This document shows, in pieces, positions 56,647-64,000 of a DNA stretch of 64,000 bases; positions within the stretch are counted from its first letter, which is position 1, and each line of letters begins with the position of its first letter. A program made the translations under genes and the position numbers. The notes under the pieces are model-generated. The model was not told where the DNA came from. It saw nothing but the letters and a program-made list of their open reading frames with translations, and did not search any database. Source of the stretch: Vibrio furnissii CIP 102972 (GTDB taxonomy: Bacteria; Pseudomonadota; Gammaproteobacteria; Enterobacterales; Vibrionaceae); contig NZ_ACZP01000014.1 in NCBI RefSeq assembly GCF_000176175.1, forward strand, positions 558,001-622,000. The letters are read 5' to 3'.

Positions 56647-58620
56647 ATGACTTTTGAAAACCTGCTTGATGAAATAGAACAGCTTATCAACCTCCCATTG
56701 AAAGCTATCACCGGAACCACTGCGGGTATCACACTTCTTTCAATTGACCGTGAATCAGGCAAATATGTTGTAAAGCCTGAGGATTCAAAACGTGAGCTAA
56801 AACGAAGTATTCGTGAGCTAGAAGCAATCTATTCCAGCCTAATAAAAGATGGATACTGTAATGTAGAACAAGCTTTACAAGGCTCATTTACAAGCAGACA
56901 TCAACCAGAAACCATTTTCGCAAACCTTCCTTATATTCAATACTTTAGATTTGAAAGGCGTAAGCATCTAGTTCTCAGAGAAGGCAACCATCATCCTTTA
57001 GGTGAAACTCAAGAACTTCCCGCAAAAGAACAACGACAAATTCGTAAAACTTTAGCTTTCAATAAAAATTTCAGCTTAGGGCTGTTAGCTTCAGAGCTTG
57101 ATGAAACGCTAACTAACCTAGACAACGAAATTCGAACATTACATGTTAAACAACCTGGCTTCCTTGTCGACACGCACATTCGTGAAGTTTTAGCAAACCT
57201 CAGTAAGATAAATCAATCTATTCAATCAGCAACAGTTTCTTTTAGTGAAGGAAATGATAGCGCGGAAAATGATAGCTCTACAGCGCTAGCGAGGGACGAA
57301 GAGTTTGATATGTCAGACCTTGTGGATCTATCGTCTTTAACCGGTGTTGACGACGGGAACAAAACCAACGACGAAGATGACTTTGAGAATGAGCCGGAAG
57401 AAGATGATGAGGACGATTCAGAACTCATCGTTCCCAACATTCGACGTCAAACCCCAAGCCTTTACGCTCTCTACCAACGCCTTACTTACGAAGAAATAGA
57501 AATTCAACCCGATTATCAGCGCAAAGACAGAATATGGAATGATGAAAAGAAATCGAAACTTATTGAATCAATTTTGATGGGTCTGCCACTCCCGATTTTT
57601 TATTTTGGCGAGCGAAAAAATGATAATTGGGTGGTTATTGATGGTCTACAACGTATTACCACAGTCCAAGATTTTATGATGGGTGAGTTCCCATTAAAAT
57701 TGGATGAAGACTCCCCTGTTTATGAAGCAAATGGGTTGCTTTTTACTCAATTTGACAGAAAGCTAACTCGTGCAATTAATGAGTTTGAGATTACTGCCTA
57801 TGTTATTGATATGGAGGAAGAACCTAAAAACAAAGGTACAGTAAATAAATTCATTATAGAACTTTTCCACCGTATAAATACTTATGGTGTAAAACTAAGT
57901 GAACAAGAAATTCGCTCTGCAATTAACTTTGGTAGCAGTGTCTTTTATCTAAAATTCCTTGCATCTAGTAACACGTTTATTGAGGCCACTAATAATACTG
58001 TCAATCCAAAACGTCAAAAAGATTTGGAAGTATGTTTAAGCGGGTTAGCTTTTTTAATTTTCGGGTACAAAGACTTTAGAAATTCAAAATATGATGATTT
58101 TTTAAATAAGACTATGAATTGGATTAATGACCAAGACTTCCGAAAAATAACTAACGACAATAATGAAGTCGACTATAAATCCGAATCCCAAGTAATTGTG
58201 TCTCTCACATCTCGATTTGAATCTAGCCTTAACTTCAATTTAGAGTTATTCGGGGAAAGTGCTTTCAAGAAAATTCGCAACCCAAATAAAAAAGAACCAA
58301 TAAGTAAACCTCTGTTTGAAGTGCTGGTCGCTCTGTTTGCTAATATAAATGACGAGCAAAAAGAAATAATACGAGAGAAGAAAACTGATTTTATTCAGTG
58401 CTTGTATGACGCAATTAATAACGATTCAAAAGAATATGCTGAATGGTTAAGCCCAGTTTATGCAAACTCAGATAGAGGATTACATTATTCACTTTCCTCT
58501 TCAACTGGTAAGAAAGTTACTATTAACTACCGTTTCGAATCGATTATTAATATTTTAGAGCAAACTACTGGTTGCAAAATTGATATAAAGCCAATAGCTA
58601 GGTTGGAACATAAATCATGA
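56647..58620 (+). CDS. DUF262 protein with unrecognised N-terminal domain
   Basis: A 657-residue protein in three parts: an N-terminal region of about 195 residues that I do not recognise, an acidic linker (about 215-260) rich in Asp and Glu, and a DUF262 (GmrS/ParB-like nuclease-fold) domain from about 275. The DUF262 nucleotidase signature is DGLQRITT (332-336 for DGLQR), after IQPDYQRKDRIW. No DUF1524 HNH nuclease domain follows, unlike GmrSD or SspE. ATG 56647 is preferred to an upstream TTG at 56629. The stop overlaps the next ATG by 4 bases. Confidence 0.8.
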   Translation: MTFENLLDEIEQLINLPLKAITGTTAGITLLSIDRESGKYVVKPEDSKRELKRSIRELEAIYSSLIKDGYCNVEQALQGSFTSRHQPETIFANLPYIQYFRFERRKHLVLREGNHHPLGETQELPAKEQRQIRKTLAFNKNFSLGLLASELDETLTNLDNEIRTLHVKQPGFLVDTHIREVLANLSKINQSIQSATVSFSEGNDSAENDSSTALARDEEFDMSDLVDLSSLTGVDDGNKTNDEDDFENEPEEDDEDDSELIVPNIRRQTPSLYALYQRLTYEEIEIQPDYQRKDRIWNDEKKSKLIESILMGLPLPIFYFGERKNDNWVVIDGLQRITTVQDFMMGEFPLKLDEDSPVYEANGLLFTQFDRKLTRAINEFEITAYVIDMEEEPKNKGTVNKFIIELFHRINTYGVKLSEQEIRSAINFGSSVFYLKFLASSNTFIEATNNTVNPKRQKDLEVCLSGLAFLIFGYKDFRNSKYDDFLNKTMNWINDQDFRKITNDNNEVDYKSESQVIVSLTSRFESSLNFNLELFGESAFKKIRNPNKKEPISKPLFEVLVALFANINDEQKEIIREKKTDFIQCLYDAINNDSKEYAEWLSPVYANSDRGLHYSLSSSTGKKVTINYRFESIINILEQTTGCKIDIKPIARLEHKS

Positions 58621-59750
58621 TAACAGAAATAGAATTAACAAATTTCAAGTGTTACAAATATCGCAAGTTCGAAAATCTCGGGAATTTAACTGTTTTTTGC
58701 GGTAACAACTCTGTAGGGAAAAGTACGGCAATCCAAGCTTTGGCTATTCCTTTTCAAAGTAAGTTCAATCAACAAGCTCAGCTCAATGATAGTTTAGTTG
58801 AACTCGGCACAGTGAGTGAAATATTTTCTACGCATGCAGAGGAAGATAATAGCCTAAAACTCTCTATATATTTCGACGAAAACAAGTGCTCTTGGGGTTT
58901 TGACAATGCTGTTGAACAAGGGACATTAAAAAGTCGTCTGTTGAACAAACAGATGGATGTCGCTGCTTCAGAATTATCACAGCACTACTTTTTAGATAAA
59001 GGTTTTCAGTTTTTACAAGCTGAGAGATTTGGTCCACGTTCATATTTAGAAAACAGTCACGATGAATCGATTCGTTATTGGTTAGGAGCTCAGGGTGAGT
59101 ATACCTATGAAGTGCTGACTGATCTTACCAATAATGGGGAGCGCTTATCTCCAACCGATAAGCGAATATTGAAAGAAGATGAAGGCCCTACTGTCAGACG
59201 TAATATCATTAATTGGATGGCAGAAATTTCGCCTAGATTTAACTTTGAAGCCGATACTGTAAATAATGCCGAAATTAGCCATGCTCAGTTTCAGGCTTAT
59301 GGCTCCCGCAAAACTAATCCTTTAAACATGGGGTTTGGTCTAAGCTATTCGTTAGGAATTGTTTGTGCGTTATTACTAACAAAACCAGGTGGCTTAGTAG
59401 TCATAGAAAACCCTGAAGCCCACTTGCACCCAAGGGGACAAAGCTACATTGGCCGATTAATTGCGAGAGCAGCATTAGCTGGAGTTCAAGTCATTATAGA
59501 AACACACAGTGACCATTTACTTAATGGCATCCGTGTTGGAGCTCGCTTAGATGATGATTATCAAGCTGACAGCTTCAAGGTTTATTATGTTTCAGGAGTC
59601 CAAGATAGTGAAAGTACCGTGGAAGAAATCAGCATAGGTGAGAATGGTCAACTATCTTCATGGCCAGATGGATTTTTCGATCAGCAGGCTTACGACCTAA
59701 AAACATTAATGAAAGGAGAAGAAGTAACAGACTTAGGGAGACGAAAATGA
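58617..59750 (+). CDS. AAA ATPase, DUF3696/AAA15-like
   Basis: A 377-residue SMC/OLD-like ATPase. Walker A GNNSVGKST at 29-37, a signature-like GFGLSYSLGI (239-248), Walker B GGLVVIENPEAHLHP (about 258-272) and the H-loop IETHSDH (294-300). No TOPRIM nuclease domain, so it differs from OLD proteins and resembles ATPases of PARIS- or Septu-like two-gene defence pairs. Coupled on both sides by ATGA overlaps. Confidence 0.85.
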   Translation: MITEIELTNFKCYKYRKFENLGNLTVFCGNNSVGKSTAIQALAIPFQSKFNQQAQLNDSLVELGTVSEIFSTHAEEDNSLKLSIYFDENKCSWGFDNAVEQGTLKSRLLNKQMDVAASELSQHYFLDKGFQFLQAERFGPRSYLENSHDESIRYWLGAQGEYTYEVLTDLTNNGERLSPTDKRILKEDEGPTVRRNIINWMAEISPRFNFEADTVNNAEISHAQFQAYGSRKTNPLNMGFGLSYSLGIVCALLLTKPGGLVVIENPEAHLHPRGQSYIGRLIARAALAGVQVIIETHSDHLLNGIRVGARLDDDYQADSFKVYYVSGVQDSESTVEEISIGENGQLSSWPDGFFDQQAYDLKTLMKGEEVTDLGRRK

Positions 59751-60691
59751 GTGATGCTGCCAAGGTTTACTTATCTTTATACAGCGTCGACAGCCTCAAT
59801 TCATCCAATATTTATGAAGATATTGAAGGTATAGCTAAATGTCTAAAAGACAATCTCACAGTATATGAGCGTTCAAACAATGTGCATGTTGAATGTCCAA
59901 CCGATTTTTTCGACTTCGGTGAAGTTGGTTCTTCATTAAATGACAGGTTGTTAGATATTGCGAATGACAACTGGGATCTGTACCAATTAGCCTTAAGTGA
60001 GTTAAATAAAGTCGTATTAGATTTCGTTAAAAACAACGATACACAAAGATTGATTTCATTAATTAATCATCAGCAGCTTACTCTCCCCAGACATTATTCA
60101 TTTGTGATATCTGACTCTTACCAATGGCCAAATGTTGCTGCTGACTTACACACTGATTCATGGACTGACACTCTCAGAAAAAACTCCAAGTTTATTTCAG
60201 ACCATCACAGTAACATAGGCGAGTTTATTTCATGGTCAAAGATGAACTATGAATATCTCGATTTTCATCCCAACTTAATAAACACATTGTCAACAATCAA
60301 AGTGGGTACCTATCTTGACTATAAAGAGCAGCTATCACACGGCTTAAATACGTTGAATCAGGCATATCACTTAATTTCCACCGATGCTAACCAAAACCAA
60401 GCAGATCTCAACGTAATTGCAGAACATACTCACAGATTAGGGAAAAGCTTGGGATGTTCAAGACAAGGAAGTAATAAAGTTCCTACCATCTTCAAAAAGC
60501 CTCCATTAGTTACCCCAAGCGGAAACGAAACAATTAATTGTGAATATCACTTAAAAATTGATAACAAGGACAATGGACAGCCTATACCTCACGGTAAAGG
60601 CAACCCCGTTAGAATCTACTTTGGGCTCAAGACATACGACGAATATGAGCGAAAGCAATTCAAATTGGCTCACATGGGGAAACATCTCTAG
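59747..60691 (+). CDS. Unrecognised protein of the DUF262-ATPase operon, candidate effector
   Basis: A 314-residue soluble protein with no domain I recognise. Start ATG 59747 overlaps the ATPase stop (ATGA). The C-terminal 70 residues are basic with conserved-looking polar clusters (CEYHLKIDN, IPHGKGNPVRIYFG), which could form a nuclease- or RNase-like active site, but no known motif matches. As the third coupled gene of the operon it is a candidate effector or specificity factor. Confidence 0.6.
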   Translation: MSDAAKVYLSLYSVDSLNSSNIYEDIEGIAKCLKDNLTVYERSNNVHVECPTDFFDFGEVGSSLNDRLLDIANDNWDLYQLALSELNKVVLDFVKNNDTQRLISLINHQQLTLPRHYSFVISDSYQWPNVAADLHTDSWTDTLRKNSKFISDHHSNIGEFISWSKMNYEYLDFHPNLINTLSTIKVGTYLDYKEQLSHGLNTLNQAYHLISTDANQNQADLNVIAEHTHRLGKSLGCSRQGSNKVPTIFKKPPLVTPSGNETINCEYHLKIDNKDNGQPIPHGKGNPVRIYFGLKTYDEYERKQFKLAHMGKHL

Positions 60692-60754
60692 GCAAATTTG
60701 CGTTATTTGCTATTGTTCGCACCGACCAAATTTAAACATTGAAGATAGACGCTC

Positions 60755-60788
60755 ACCGACATACTGTATATAAAAACAGTATGTCGGT
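60755..60788. promoter_or_regulatory. LexA (SOS) box within a 13-bp inverted repeat upstream of int
   Basis: TACTGTATATAAAAACAGTA at 60762-60781 matches the LexA consensus TACTGTATATATATACAGTA in 18 of 20 positions. It is the centre of a longer perfect repeat, ACCGACATACTGT/ACAGTATGTCGGT. The repeat ends 6 bases before the int ATG, so LexA should block int expression and no normal ribosome site is present. Confidence 0.8.
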
Positions 60789-60794
60789 ATATTT

Positions 60795-61838
60795 ATGTCT
60801 ATTCGAAACCTAAAAGACGGACACAAAAAGCCTTGGCTCTGCGAGTGCTACCCAAAAGGCCGAACTGGTCAGCGCGTGCGCAAACGCTTTGCCACCAAAG
60901 GCGAAGCGTTGGCGTTCGAAAAGTTCATCATGAAGGAAGTGGATGAGAAGCCGTGGCTGGGTGATAAAAAGGATTTACGCACGCTGCAAGATTTAGTCGA
61001 GCTATGGTACAAACTGCACGGCCAGAACCTAAAGTCCGCAAAAAAAGTTTACCCTCGCCTCCGCATCATCGTGGAAGAACTCGGAAACCCGTTTGCAATC
61101 AAGTTCACGGCGAAAGATTTTGTTCACTGGCGTTCGGGCAGGAAAGCCAAGCACCGCCACATGGAGCCTGGCACATGGAAGGCAATCTCAGCCCCGACGA
61201 ACAATCTTGATTTGAGATACCTTCGTGCCGTGTTCAATGAACTGATATCCCTTGGCGAATGGACTCAGCCCACACCCCTAGCCAGTGTGAAGCAGATTCC
61301 GGTGAATGAATCTGAAATGGGATTTTTCTCAAATGACGATATCACCGCACTCTTCGATCGCATCAGTAAAAGCAAGCGAGCAAAAGAATTCGAACTTGTC
61401 TGTAAAATCTGCTTATCGACTGGCGCACGAATTTCAGAAGCGAACAACCTGCGTCTTTCTCAGATCACACAGTACAAGATCACGTTTGTTGATACCAAAA
61501 GCAAAAAGAACCGCACGGTACCGATCACCGAAAAGCTCTATAACGAATTAATGGCATTTGAACGGACGGGCGAAAAAGATAGGTTGTTTAGCAATTGTCT
61601 TTACGGCATTGCCTACATTGTCGATCAGACATTTCCTGACTTACCGGATGGACAAAATACACACGTCTTTCGACATACCTTTGCCAGCCGATTCATGGAA
61701 GCGGGCGGAAACATTCTGGTGCTACAAAAAATCCTCGGTCACAGTGATATTAAAATGACCATGCGCTACGCGCATTTCTCTCCCGATCACTTGATTCAAG
61801 CCGCCGAGTTGAACCCGATTTCCAGACTGGGACTGTAG
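60795..61838 (+). CDS. int: Tyrosine recombinase, P2-like phage integrase
   Basis: A 347-residue integrase. N-terminal arm-binding and core-binding domains (about 1-165) and a catalytic domain with the conserved Arg in STGARISEAN, beta-strand Lys in DTKSKKNRTVPI, the box HVFRHTFASRF (His-x-x-Arg), GHSDIKMT and the nucleophile Tyr in MRYAHFSPDHL. Complete, so probably functional. It is immediately inside attR, and its expression appears SOS-controlled. Higher GC than the cargo genes beside it. Confidence 0.93.
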   Translation: MSIRNLKDGHKKPWLCECYPKGRTGQRVRKRFATKGEALAFEKFIMKEVDEKPWLGDKKDLRTLQDLVELWYKLHGQNLKSAKKVYPRLRIIVEELGNPFAIKFTAKDFVHWRSGRKAKHRHMEPGTWKAISAPTNNLDLRYLRAVFNELISLGEWTQPTPLASVKQIPVNESEMGFFSNDDITALFDRISKSKRAKEFELVCKICLSTGARISEANNLRLSQITQYKITFVDTKSKKNRTVPITEKLYNELMAFERTGEKDRLFSNCLYGIAYIVDQTFPDLPDGQNTHVFRHTFASRFMEAGGNILVLQKILGHSDIKMTMRYAHFSPDHLIQAAELNPISRLGL

Positions 61839-61846
61839 ATAAAAAA

Positions 61847-61865
61847 TGGCGACAAAGTGGCGACA
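61847..61865 (+). repeat. Integrase arm-type repeat, right
   Basis: TGGCGACAAAGTGGCGACA contains two TGGCGACA units and is 17/19 identical to 52184-52202. It lies between the int stop and attR. Confidence 0.6.
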
Positions 61866-61978
61866 GATTTTATTGATATTGAGGTCTATTTGATGATATT
61901 TGGTTAACGGCAATTTTATAAGCCATTGAAACACAGTAGAAACCCTTGGTATTACTGGGCTGACGAATGCGCTATGCA

Positions 61979-61992
61979 TTACACGAAGTAAG
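61979..61992 (+). repeat. attR: right copy of 14-bp direct repeat
   Basis: TTACACGAAGTAAG, identical to the last 14 bases around the lpp stop at 52111-52124. Followed directly by presumed native sequence and a terminator. Confidence 0.85.
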
Positions 61993-62007
61993 TCTCGCTG
62001 AATTAAG

Positions 62008-62035
62008 AAAAGAGCCTGCATTGCAGGCTCTTTTT
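62008..62035. terminator. Displaced lpp terminator
   Basis: AAAAGAGCCTGCA and TGCAGGCTCTTTTT form a strong hairpin with a T-run on the plus strand. In the uninterrupted chromosome it would lie about 15 bases after the lpp stop. On the minus strand it also ends the L,D-transpeptidase gene. Confidence 0.85.
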
Positions 62036-62089
62036 GTTTAGGGAACAGTTGAGAAGACCGCATCAACTCATGCGATCCGCGGCGCACAT

Positions 62090-63016
62090 TCACTCGCCAT
62101 CGAGCAAAGAGAAATCGGGGCTCACCACTTCAACGGGCACGCCGTTTTGCGCCAAAATCACCGCGCGCGCTTTGGCGTCGGATTGATTAAATTCTTGCAT
62201 CCACCAGCTCAGTTCAATCGGCAGTGCCAAATCTTTCTTGCTGCCATCGCTGCGCGTCAACGGCTCATGCGCTTCGACAAACACACTGCGGTCGGGCTCC
62301 AGCGCCACTTTCACGGGTTCATTAATGATGCGGACTTTCTCCCCCCGTTGCACCTGCTGGAACAGCCATTCGATGTCTTTCGGATCCATACGAATGCAGC
62401 CAGAACTCACGCGCATGCCGATACCAAAATCTTTGTTGGTGCCATGAATGAGGTATTCCCCATTGCCATAACCCAAACGCAGCGCGTATTCGCCCAATGG
62501 GTTTTCTGGCCCAGCTGGCACGACCGCAGGCAGTTCAATGCCTTTCGCCAAATACTCTTGGCGAATCGATTGCGGCGGCGTCCACGTCGGATTCGGCCGC
62601 TTTTGACTGATCACGGTTTCCATTTCTGGCGTATCCCGACCAATGCGACCAATCCCCACCGGGAAAATATGTACTTTGCGGGTTTCCGGTTCGAAGTAGT
62701 ACAAACGCAGCTCGGCCAGGTTGACGACAATGCCTTCGTACGGCACTTTCGGCAAAATAATCTTCGAGGGGATCATCAAGACAAATCCCTCTTGCGGAAG
62801 AAACGGATCCACGCCGCGGTTGGCAGCCATCAAGGCCAAAAAGCCAACATCATACCGTTTGGCAATTTCTGCCAACGTTTCCCCTTTGTCGATCACATGA
62901 TACTGCGTATTGCCGACCATGCTGCTGCCTTCCATCGGGAAGTCATAAGTGGCGGCCCAGACTTGGCTGGCAAAACTGGCGGCGAACGCCCCCAACACCA
63001 ATAACTTACGCAACAT
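62090..63016 (-). CDS. L,D-transpeptidase with LysM domain
   Basis: A 308-residue periplasmic enzyme. Signal peptide to about residue 22 (SQVWA), LysM domain at about 40-90 (YHVIDKGETLAEIAKRYDV), and a YkuD catalytic domain with HGTNKDFGIG and the active site VSSGCIRM. It forms 3-3 crosslinks or attaches Lpp to peptidoglycan. I recall this position in V. cholerae as ldtA. The start is uncertain; ATG 63016 overlaps the photolyase stop by 11 bases. Separated from lpp by the element. Confidence 0.9.
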   Translation of the reverse strand: MLRKLLVLGAFAASFASQVWAATYDFPMEGSSMVGNTQYHVIDKGETLAEIAKRYDVGFLALMAANRGVDPFLPQEGFVLMIPSKIILPKVPYEGIVVNLAELRLYYFEPETRKVHIFPVGIGRIGRDTPEMETVISQKRPNPTWTPPQSIRQEYLAKGIELPAVVPAGPENPLGEYALRLGYGNGEYLIHGTNKDFGIGMRVSSGCIRMDPKDIEWLFQQVQRGEKVRIINEPVKVALEPDRSVFVEAHEPLTRSDGSKKDLALPIELSWWMQEFNQSDAKARAVILAQNGVPVEVVSPDFSLLDGE

Positions 63017-64000
63017 GCTCCACATCATCCTTCGCTTCTTTATACAAGCGTAAGGTTACTTCCCTTTCTGCTTTGTGATCAACTATCGGCTGCGGATATA
63101 ACAGAGAGTTAACACCGCCCCAATTGGACGGGGCATGAATGTGCGCCTCTGGCACCGTGGCCAGTTCTGGAACCCATTGGCGAATGAAACGCCCCTGAGG
63201 GTCAAACTTTTCCCCTTGCGTGGTCGGGTTGAAGATACGAAAGTAGGGCTGTCCATCACAACCGGTTGAAGCGCACCACTGCCAGCCACCATTGTTGGCG
63301 GCGTAATCGCCATCCACCAAATGCTGCATGAAGTACCGCTCCCCCCAACGCCAGTCGATGTGCAGATCCTTGGTGAGAAAACTCGCCACTATCATGCGCA
63401 GGCGATTGTGCATCCAGCCCGTTTGGTTCAATTGGCGCATCGCCGCATCGACAATCGGGTAGCCCGTGTTGCCTTCGCACCAACGGGCAAATTTGGCTTC
63501 ATCCGTCCACCACGTGAGGCGCGCGCCCCATGCTAGAAAATCTTTGCTCTTGGAGAGCTTGGGTTCGAAGGTCAGCAAGTGCTGATAAAATTCGCGCCAA
63601 ATCAGCTCACTTAACCAGGTTTGCGCGCCGTCAGACAACGCCCCCATGGCTGATTCCGCATACACACGCGCAATACATTGACGCGGCGACAACGCGCCAA
63701 TCGCGAGATAAGGCGATAACGAACTGGTGCCGTCCTGCGCCGGAAAGTCACGCTGCTGTTTGTAGTCATCCAGCTGCTCTTGGCAAAATGCGCGCAAGCG
63801 GCGGCGAATGGTGTCGAAATCGACCGGCCACGCATCGCTGCTGACACGCGGGTGGGTAAACGGCTGCGCCTCACACCAGAGCAGCGATTGCAACGCCTCG
63901 GGAAGCGACCAAGGCTTCGCGGCGCGGCTGGCTTGAATACGCGGCGGTGAAAATTGGGTCAGCCAAGCGCGTTTAAAAGGCGTGAATACCTTAAAATAGT
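63006..64000 (-). CDS. phr: Deoxyribodipyrimidine photolyase (N-terminus outside window)
   Basis: The frame is open to the window edge; 331 C-terminal residues are visible. It begins within VFTPFKRAWL and contains the FAD-binding domain: SSLSPYLAIGALSPRQC, WLSELIWREFYQHLL, GNTGYPIVDAAMRQLNQTGWMHNR (in adjoining parts), and NNGGWQWCASTGCDGQPYFRIFNP (in parts). Tryptophans for electron transfer and DNA binding are conserved, fitting class I CPD photolyase that repairs UV damage using light. Coupled to the downstream L,D-transpeptidase by overlap. Confidence 0.93.
   Translation of the reverse strand, partial: YFKVFTPFKRAWLTQFSPPRIQASRAAKPWSLPEALQSLLWCEAQPFTHPRVSSDAWPVDFDTIRRRLRAFCQEQLDDYKQQRDFPAQDGTSSLSPYLAIGALSPRQCIARVYAESAMGALSDGAQTWLSELIWREFYQHLLTFEPKLSKSKDFLAWGARLTWWTDEAKFARWCEGNTGYPIVDAAMRQLNQTGWMHNRLRMIVASFLTKDLHIDWRWGERYFMQHLVDGDYAANNGGWQWCASTGCDGQPYFRIFNPTTQGEKFDPQGRFIRQWVPELATVPEAHIHAPSNWGGVNSLLYPQPIVDHKAEREVTLRLYKEAKDDVEHVA

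Larger units (their letters stand above)
52125..61992. mobile_element. P2-like degenerate prophage/integrative element carrying a putative defence cassette
   Basis: About 9.9 kb bounded by identical 14-bp repeats at 52111-52124 and 61979-61992. It contains an integrase adjacent to the right end, a CI-type repressor, a divergent Cox-like HTH gene (frameshifted), phage pseudogenes, a secreted SH3-domain protein, and AT-rich cargo between repressor and integrase. The order cox-repressor-cargo-integrase-att matches P2-like phages. Chromosomal sequence before 52,124 and after 61,992 (terminator, then L,D-transpeptidase) would be contiguous without it. Confidence 0.85.

Noticed and set aside
1..64000. 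CRISPR arrays, rRNA and tRNA genes, insertion sequences
   Set aside because: No regularly spaced direct repeats, no recognisable tRNA or rRNA sequences and no transposase genes were seen.

Overview
The window looks like the second chromosome of a Vibrio of the cholerae/fluvialis/furnissii type. The evidence is gene content and order: a chromosomal backbone of about 50% GC carrying OmpU-like porin, ohr/ohrR, a pstSCAB operon beside a diguanylate cyclase, a ShyA-like M23 endopeptidase beside a GGDEF-EAL protein, a DEAD-box helicase, lpp, an L,D-transpeptidase and a photolyase. This order matches, from memory, the VCA0057-VCA0080 part of V. cholerae chromosome 2. The complete aa3/caa3 cytochrome oxidase cluster points more to V. 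fluvialis/V. furnissii than to V. cholerae. The species assignment is inference.

Layout. 1-9.6 kb: small-molecule metabolism, efflux and regulators (PhzF, AraC, EamA, an alkaline-phosphatase-like exported protein, a threonine-aldolase-like enzyme, a GAF-GGDEF cyclase, MATE). 9.6-12.7 kb: aroG with TyrR-like boxes, and a divergent TetR/metallo-beta-lactamase-fold pair. 12.7-20.5 kb: one long minus-strand operon for cytochrome c oxidase subunits, copper and heme A assembly (ctaC-ctaD-ctaG-ctaE-SURF1-small protein-ctaA-ctaB), interrupted by a small DUF2909 gene on the opposite strand. 20.8-31.5 kb: phosphohexomutase, a nemR/nemA-like pair, LysE and AzlCD exporters, FAH hydrolase, ohrR/ohr, a porin, a previously unannotated-looking structured small RNA locus with a sigma-54-type promoter, and a glutaredoxin. 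31.5-44.5 kb: small hypotheticals, Bcr/CflA efflux with a LysR regulator, the GGDEF-EAL protein, M23 endopeptidase, SulP, a YjiH-like membrane protein, and a diguanylate cyclase preceded by a partner gene broken by an amber codon. 44.5-52.1 kb: pstBACS with phased PhoB half-sites, a chemoreceptor, DEAD-box helicase, lpp.

The most interesting part is 52,125-61,992, a roughly 9.9 kb integrated element. It has inserted into the last codons of lpp: a 14-bp direct repeat, which encodes the lipoprotein's C-terminal Tyr-Thr-Lys-stop, flanks it, and the presumed native lpp terminator now lies beyond the right end. The element has a tyrosine integrase with a near-consensus LexA box on top of its start, integrase arm-like repeats at both ends, a CI-type repressor, a frameshifted Cox-like HTH gene and decayed phage reading frames. 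Between repressor and integrase sits AT-rich cargo: a C5-cytosine methyltransferase followed by three overlapping genes (an N-terminally extended DUF262 protein, a DUF3696-type AAA ATPase and an unrecognised 314-residue protein). This looks like an anti-phage or restriction system that I cannot match to a named type.

The lpp gene and the L,D-transpeptidase gene, probably neighbours in the ancestral chromosome and likely partners in anchoring the outer membrane to peptidoglycan, are now separated by this element.
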